A DNA stretch of 64,000 nucleotides, from contig NZ_JAHBGI010000009.1 in NCBI RefSeq assembly GCF_018500185.1, positions 112,463 through 176,462 on the forward strand. The letters run 5' to 3'. The first letter of the stretch is position 1. The number at the start of each line of letters is the position of its first letter. The translations under genes were made by a program, and so were the position numbers. The notes beneath the pieces were generated by a model. It saw nothing but the letters and a program-made list of their open reading frames with translations, made no database searches and was not told where the DNA came from. Shown here piece after piece: positions 61,568-64,000 of this stretch. The DNA comes from Litoribacter ruber. Lineage in GTDB: Bacteria > Bacteroidota > Bacteroidia > Cytophagales > Cyclobacteriaceae.

Positions 61568-62247
61568 TTTTATCGATTGAAACAGCCATTTCGGTCTGTT
61601 CAGTTGCACTGCATCGAGAAGGAAAACTTTTGGGGTTGCTTGAACTGCATCAAGACAATGTGCATTCGCAAAAACTCATGCCCAGTATCGACAGTCTGAT
61701 GCAAAGAGTGGGAGTGGCCACTGCCGACCTGGATGCCATTGCGGTATCTGCCGGGCCTGGGAGTTATACAGGGTTGAGGATTGGGGTTTCTACTGCCAAA
61801 GGTTTTGCATATGCTCATAATTTGCCATTGATAGGTGTGGATACCTTGGATGCCTTGGCTTTGAGGGTGAAAGATTTCATGCCTGCCGGGTCTAGGGCTA
61901 TTCCCATGATGGACGCCCGTAGGATGGAAGTGTATTGCAAGACCTTAAACCATGGCATGGAGGAGCTCACACCTTTGGCCCCTGTGGTGGTGGATGAGGA
62001 TAGCTTTGGTGAGGATTTGCAAAATGGCCCTGTCCTTTTTATAGGAGACGCTGTGGAGAAGGTTGCTAATGTGATCAGGCATGAGAATGCAAGATTTATC
62101 CCTTTGGTCAATTCTGCAGAAAGTGTGGGGCAGATAGCGTTTGGTAAATTTGAAAAAAAGGATTTTGTTGACTTAGCTTACTTTGAGCCGAACTACCTAA
62201 AAGAGTTTAGGGTTATCAAATCCAAGAAAAACCCTTTGTTATCATGA
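61558..62247 (+). CDS. tsaB: tRNA threonylcarbamoyladenosine biosynthesis protein TsaB
   Basis: 229 residues: N-terminal ASKHA fold (LSIETAISVCSVALH) and SAGPGSYTGLRIGVSTAKGF near 63-83, which is the most conserved segment of TsaB. It works with TsaD and TsaE on the t6A37 modification of ANN-decoding tRNAs. Overlaps TauE by 10 bp and the DUF2480 gene by 4 bp. Confidence 0.95.
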   Translation: MGLILSIETAISVCSVALHREGKLLGLLELHQDNVHSQKLMPSIDSLMQRVGVATADLDAIAVSAGPGSYTGLRIGVSTAKGFAYAHNLPLIGVDTLDALALRVKDFMPAGSRAIPMMDARRMEVYCKTLNHGMEELTPLAPVVVDEDSFGEDLQNGPVLFIGDAVEKVANVIRHENARFIPLVNSAESVGQIAFGKFEKKDFVDLAYFEPNYLKEFRVIKSKKNPLLS

Positions 62248-62747
62248 GTGAGATTGTAAATAGAGTAGCCAATAGTCCGATCATCACCGTTGATCTGGAA
62301 GAATACTATACTTCAGGAGAACGAAGCGTGTTTGATCTGAAAGGGTATCTTTTTCAAGAGTTGGTATTAAAGGAATTGGATTTCAGAAAGGCTTTGAAGG
62401 AGTTGGACTGGGAGCAATTTAGGGATAAGCATGTAGCTGTTTTTTGTTCGGTAGACGCCATTGTGCCTACTTGGGCATTTATGTTGGTGTCCACCTATTT
62501 GGAAGGAGTGGCCAAAACCGTTGTTTTGGGCAATGAAGAGGCTTTGGAGCAATTTCTTTATCAGGAGGCCTTACAAAAACTGAACCCCTCAGATTTTGAA
62601 GGCCGGCCTGTGGTGGTAAAAGGCTGCGGGGATTTGCCCGTACCTTTGTTTGCCTATGGGGAAGTGGTGCGTAAGCTCAAGCCCGTTGCCAAGTCCATTA
62701 TGTACGGGGAGCCGTGTAGTACTGTTCCGCTTTATAAGAGAAGGTAG
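62244..62747 (+). CDS. DUF2480 family protein
   Basis: 167 residues beginning MSEIVNRVANSPIITVDLEE, with YYTSGERSVFDLKGYLFQEL and CSVDAIVPTWAFMLVSTYLE. DUF2480 is a Bacteroidota family of unknown function. Last gene of the rpmH-to-DUF2480 run; overlaps tsaB by 4 bp. Confidence 0.9.
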   Translation: MSEIVNRVANSPIITVDLEEYYTSGERSVFDLKGYLFQELVLKELDFRKALKELDWEQFRDKHVAVFCSVDAIVPTWAFMLVSTYLEGVAKTVVLGNEEALEQFLYQEALQKLNPSDFEGRPVVVKGCGDLPVPLFAYGEVVRKLKPVAKSIMYGEPCSTVPLYKRR

Positions 62748-63435
62748 ATTGTTGTACTATGTACTAGGTACTAGGTACTAAGTTTTACGTATGTAAATTT
62801 TCCCTCCCAACATACCCCATCTGAAGAGCGCAGCTCTGAAGGAGGGTCGCGAAAGTGAAAACACTGTATAATCTCACCGCCTCAAAATGACAGGAAACAG
62901 CACCCGATGGTGAAGGTACTTGGTACATGGTACATTGAACTTGGTACTACCGTAAGCATGAAGTACGAAAAGGTTTATGTGTCAGTCACGGGATGCAATG
63001 ATGAATGTCGAATGATGAATGATGAATGATGAATAATGAAGTAAGCTCTGGTTAGACTGATATCCCATCCGAAGAGCGCAGCTCGAGGGAGGGTCGCGAA
63101 AGTAAAAACACTGGCTAATCTCACCACCTCAGTATGGCAGGAAACAGCATCCGATGGTGAAGGTACTTGGTACGTGGTACCTGGTACCCCATCGGAAGTA
63201 CGAAGTTCGAAAAGGTTTACGTGTCAGTCACGTTTGGTTGAATAATGAATGATGAACGCCGAATGTCGAATAATGAACAATTGCTAGATTGATACCCCAT
63301 CCGAAGAGCGCAGCTCGAGGGAGGGCTACGAGAATAAATACACCGGATGACTTCATAACATAAAAGCGGCTACCAGCCAACCTCTGATGCTGGAAGTCTT
63401 AGTACATAGTACTTCGTACCTAGTACAATTTTAAA
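62748..63435. repeat. Three tandem copies of a ~235-250-bp unit upstream of rRNA
   Basis: Copies start at about 62813, 63061 and 63293. Shared text: CCGAAGAGCGCAGCTCGAGG, GAGGGTCGCGAAAGT, CAGGAAACAGCATCCGATGG / TGAAGGTACTTGGTAC, GAAAAGGTTTACGTGTCAGT and AATGATGAATGATGAATGAT. The third copy is truncated and diverges after about 50 bp. GTAC-rich tracts (62751-62782, 62926-62949, 63161-63189, 63401-63425) punctuate the units. No open frame, no tRNA. The 1-kb gap ends with the rRNA promoters. Confidence 0.82.
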
Positions 63436-63487
63436 CCCCATCAAAACAGCCTGTTAAAAGAAAATTGTAAAAAATCTCCTAGGCCTG

Positions 63488-63519
63488 TTTGGTAGATTTA
63501 AAAAAGCTCCCTATGTTTG
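63488..63519 (+). promoter_or_regulatory. rRNA promoter P1
   Basis: TTTG (63488-63491), 20 bp, TATGTTTG (63512-63519). Full match to the Bacteroidota consensus, about 295 bp before 16S. Confidence 0.78.
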
Positions 63520-63627
63520 CATTCCCAATCGGGGAAAGCGCTGATAAACGGTCAGGGCGGACAAAATTGAAATGCGGATATCGACAATTATCGAAATAAA
63601 GTTTTAAAAATTTTTTCGAAATGATTG

Positions 63628-63658
63628 TTGGAGATTAAAAAAAGTCTCCCGATATTTG
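63628..63658 (+). promoter_or_regulatory. rRNA promoter P2
   Basis: TTG (63628-63630), 20 bp, GATATTTG (63651-63658). The text TTGGAGATTAAAAAAAGTCT aligns with TTGGTAGATTTAAAAAAGCT of P1, so the core was duplicated. Confidence 0.7.
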
Positions 63659-63810
63659 CACTCGCTTTCGGAAACAAAGGTTTTCGACTATTCTCAAAAC
63701 GAGAAGAAAGTTCATTGAAGTAGTGTAAGACAATACGACAAATAGCCAAGCAATGTGCTTGAAATCCTAGCAAGAAACAAGATGGGTTAAGACCATCGCA
63801 AAATACTTTA

Positions 63811-64000
<190 letters not shown>

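Noticed and set aside
62748..63810. tRNA or 5S gene ahead of the 16S gene
   Set aside because: No cloverleaf with a TTC-A/G-A loop or CCA end could be found; the segment is explained by repeats and promoters.

Overview
The window looks like chromosome of a free-living Bacteroidota bacterium, most likely order Cytophagales (Cyclobacteriaceae/Algoriphagus-like). This is inferred from the 5' end of the 16S rRNA gene at the right edge, from promoters of the TTTG...TAnnTTTG type, from near absence of Shine-Dalgarno sites, and from families largely confined to this phylum (DUF4293, DUF4295, DUF2480, PorO/P porin, RemB/Wzi-like outer-membrane protein). No plasmid, phage, IS element, CRISPR array or tRNA gene was recognised.

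Layout. 0-7.5 kb, minus strand: a cut SNF transporter, then a tightly overlapping chain (RmlD-like reductase, cyclophilin lipoprotein, hemC, rimK, RimB-like protease, holB), a GlmU-like nucleotidyltransferase and rpmE2. 7.7-14.8 kb, plus strand: RemB-like protein, comM/yifB, a porin, a decayed toxin-antitoxin pair and an ABC exporter. 15-25.6 kb: hemB, dnaK, a MOSC protein, hemE, envelope proteins, an ABCB-type exporter and truA. 26-39.6 kb: DUF4293, a Cys/Met PLP enzyme, two intact RelE-type toxin-antitoxin pairs, ornithine aminotransferase, the rpmB-rpmG-DUF4295-ftsY block, rimO and a PfkB adenosine-kinase-like gene. 40-42.4 kb: a degraded array of tiny membrane-protein genes, three of them interrupted by single in-frame stop codons, plus a 240-bp multi-hairpin duplication. 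42.5-45.5 kb: a secreted protein and a DEAD-box helicase. 46.1-51.5 kb: an unusual plus-strand operon of about 15 genes that mixes three intact CPBP (Abi) intramembrane proteases, a retropepsin-like lipoprotein and nine or so 38-77-residue membrane peptides. 51.8-56 kb: an M16 protease pair (one active, one without catalytic residues) and a paralogue of the C-terminal domain. 56-62.7 kb: DoxX, an M61 peptidase, then rpmH-rnpA-S41 protease-TauE-tsaB-DUF2480. 62.75-64 kb: a tandem repeat block, duplicated rRNA promoters and the start of a 16S gene.

The best candidate for an undescribed system is the CPBP/micropeptide operon at 46.1-51.5 kb, with a decayed relative at 40.2-41.9 kb. One peptide in each locus carries the same W-x2-F-x2-G-x-K-G motif after a single membrane segment. 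CPBP proteins in other bacteria serve in bacteriocin self-immunity and peptide maturation, so a peptide production, maturation or immunity role is plausible but unproven. The second theme is the intergenic DNA: at least nine families of short, degenerate, often self-complementary repeats sit between genes across the whole window.
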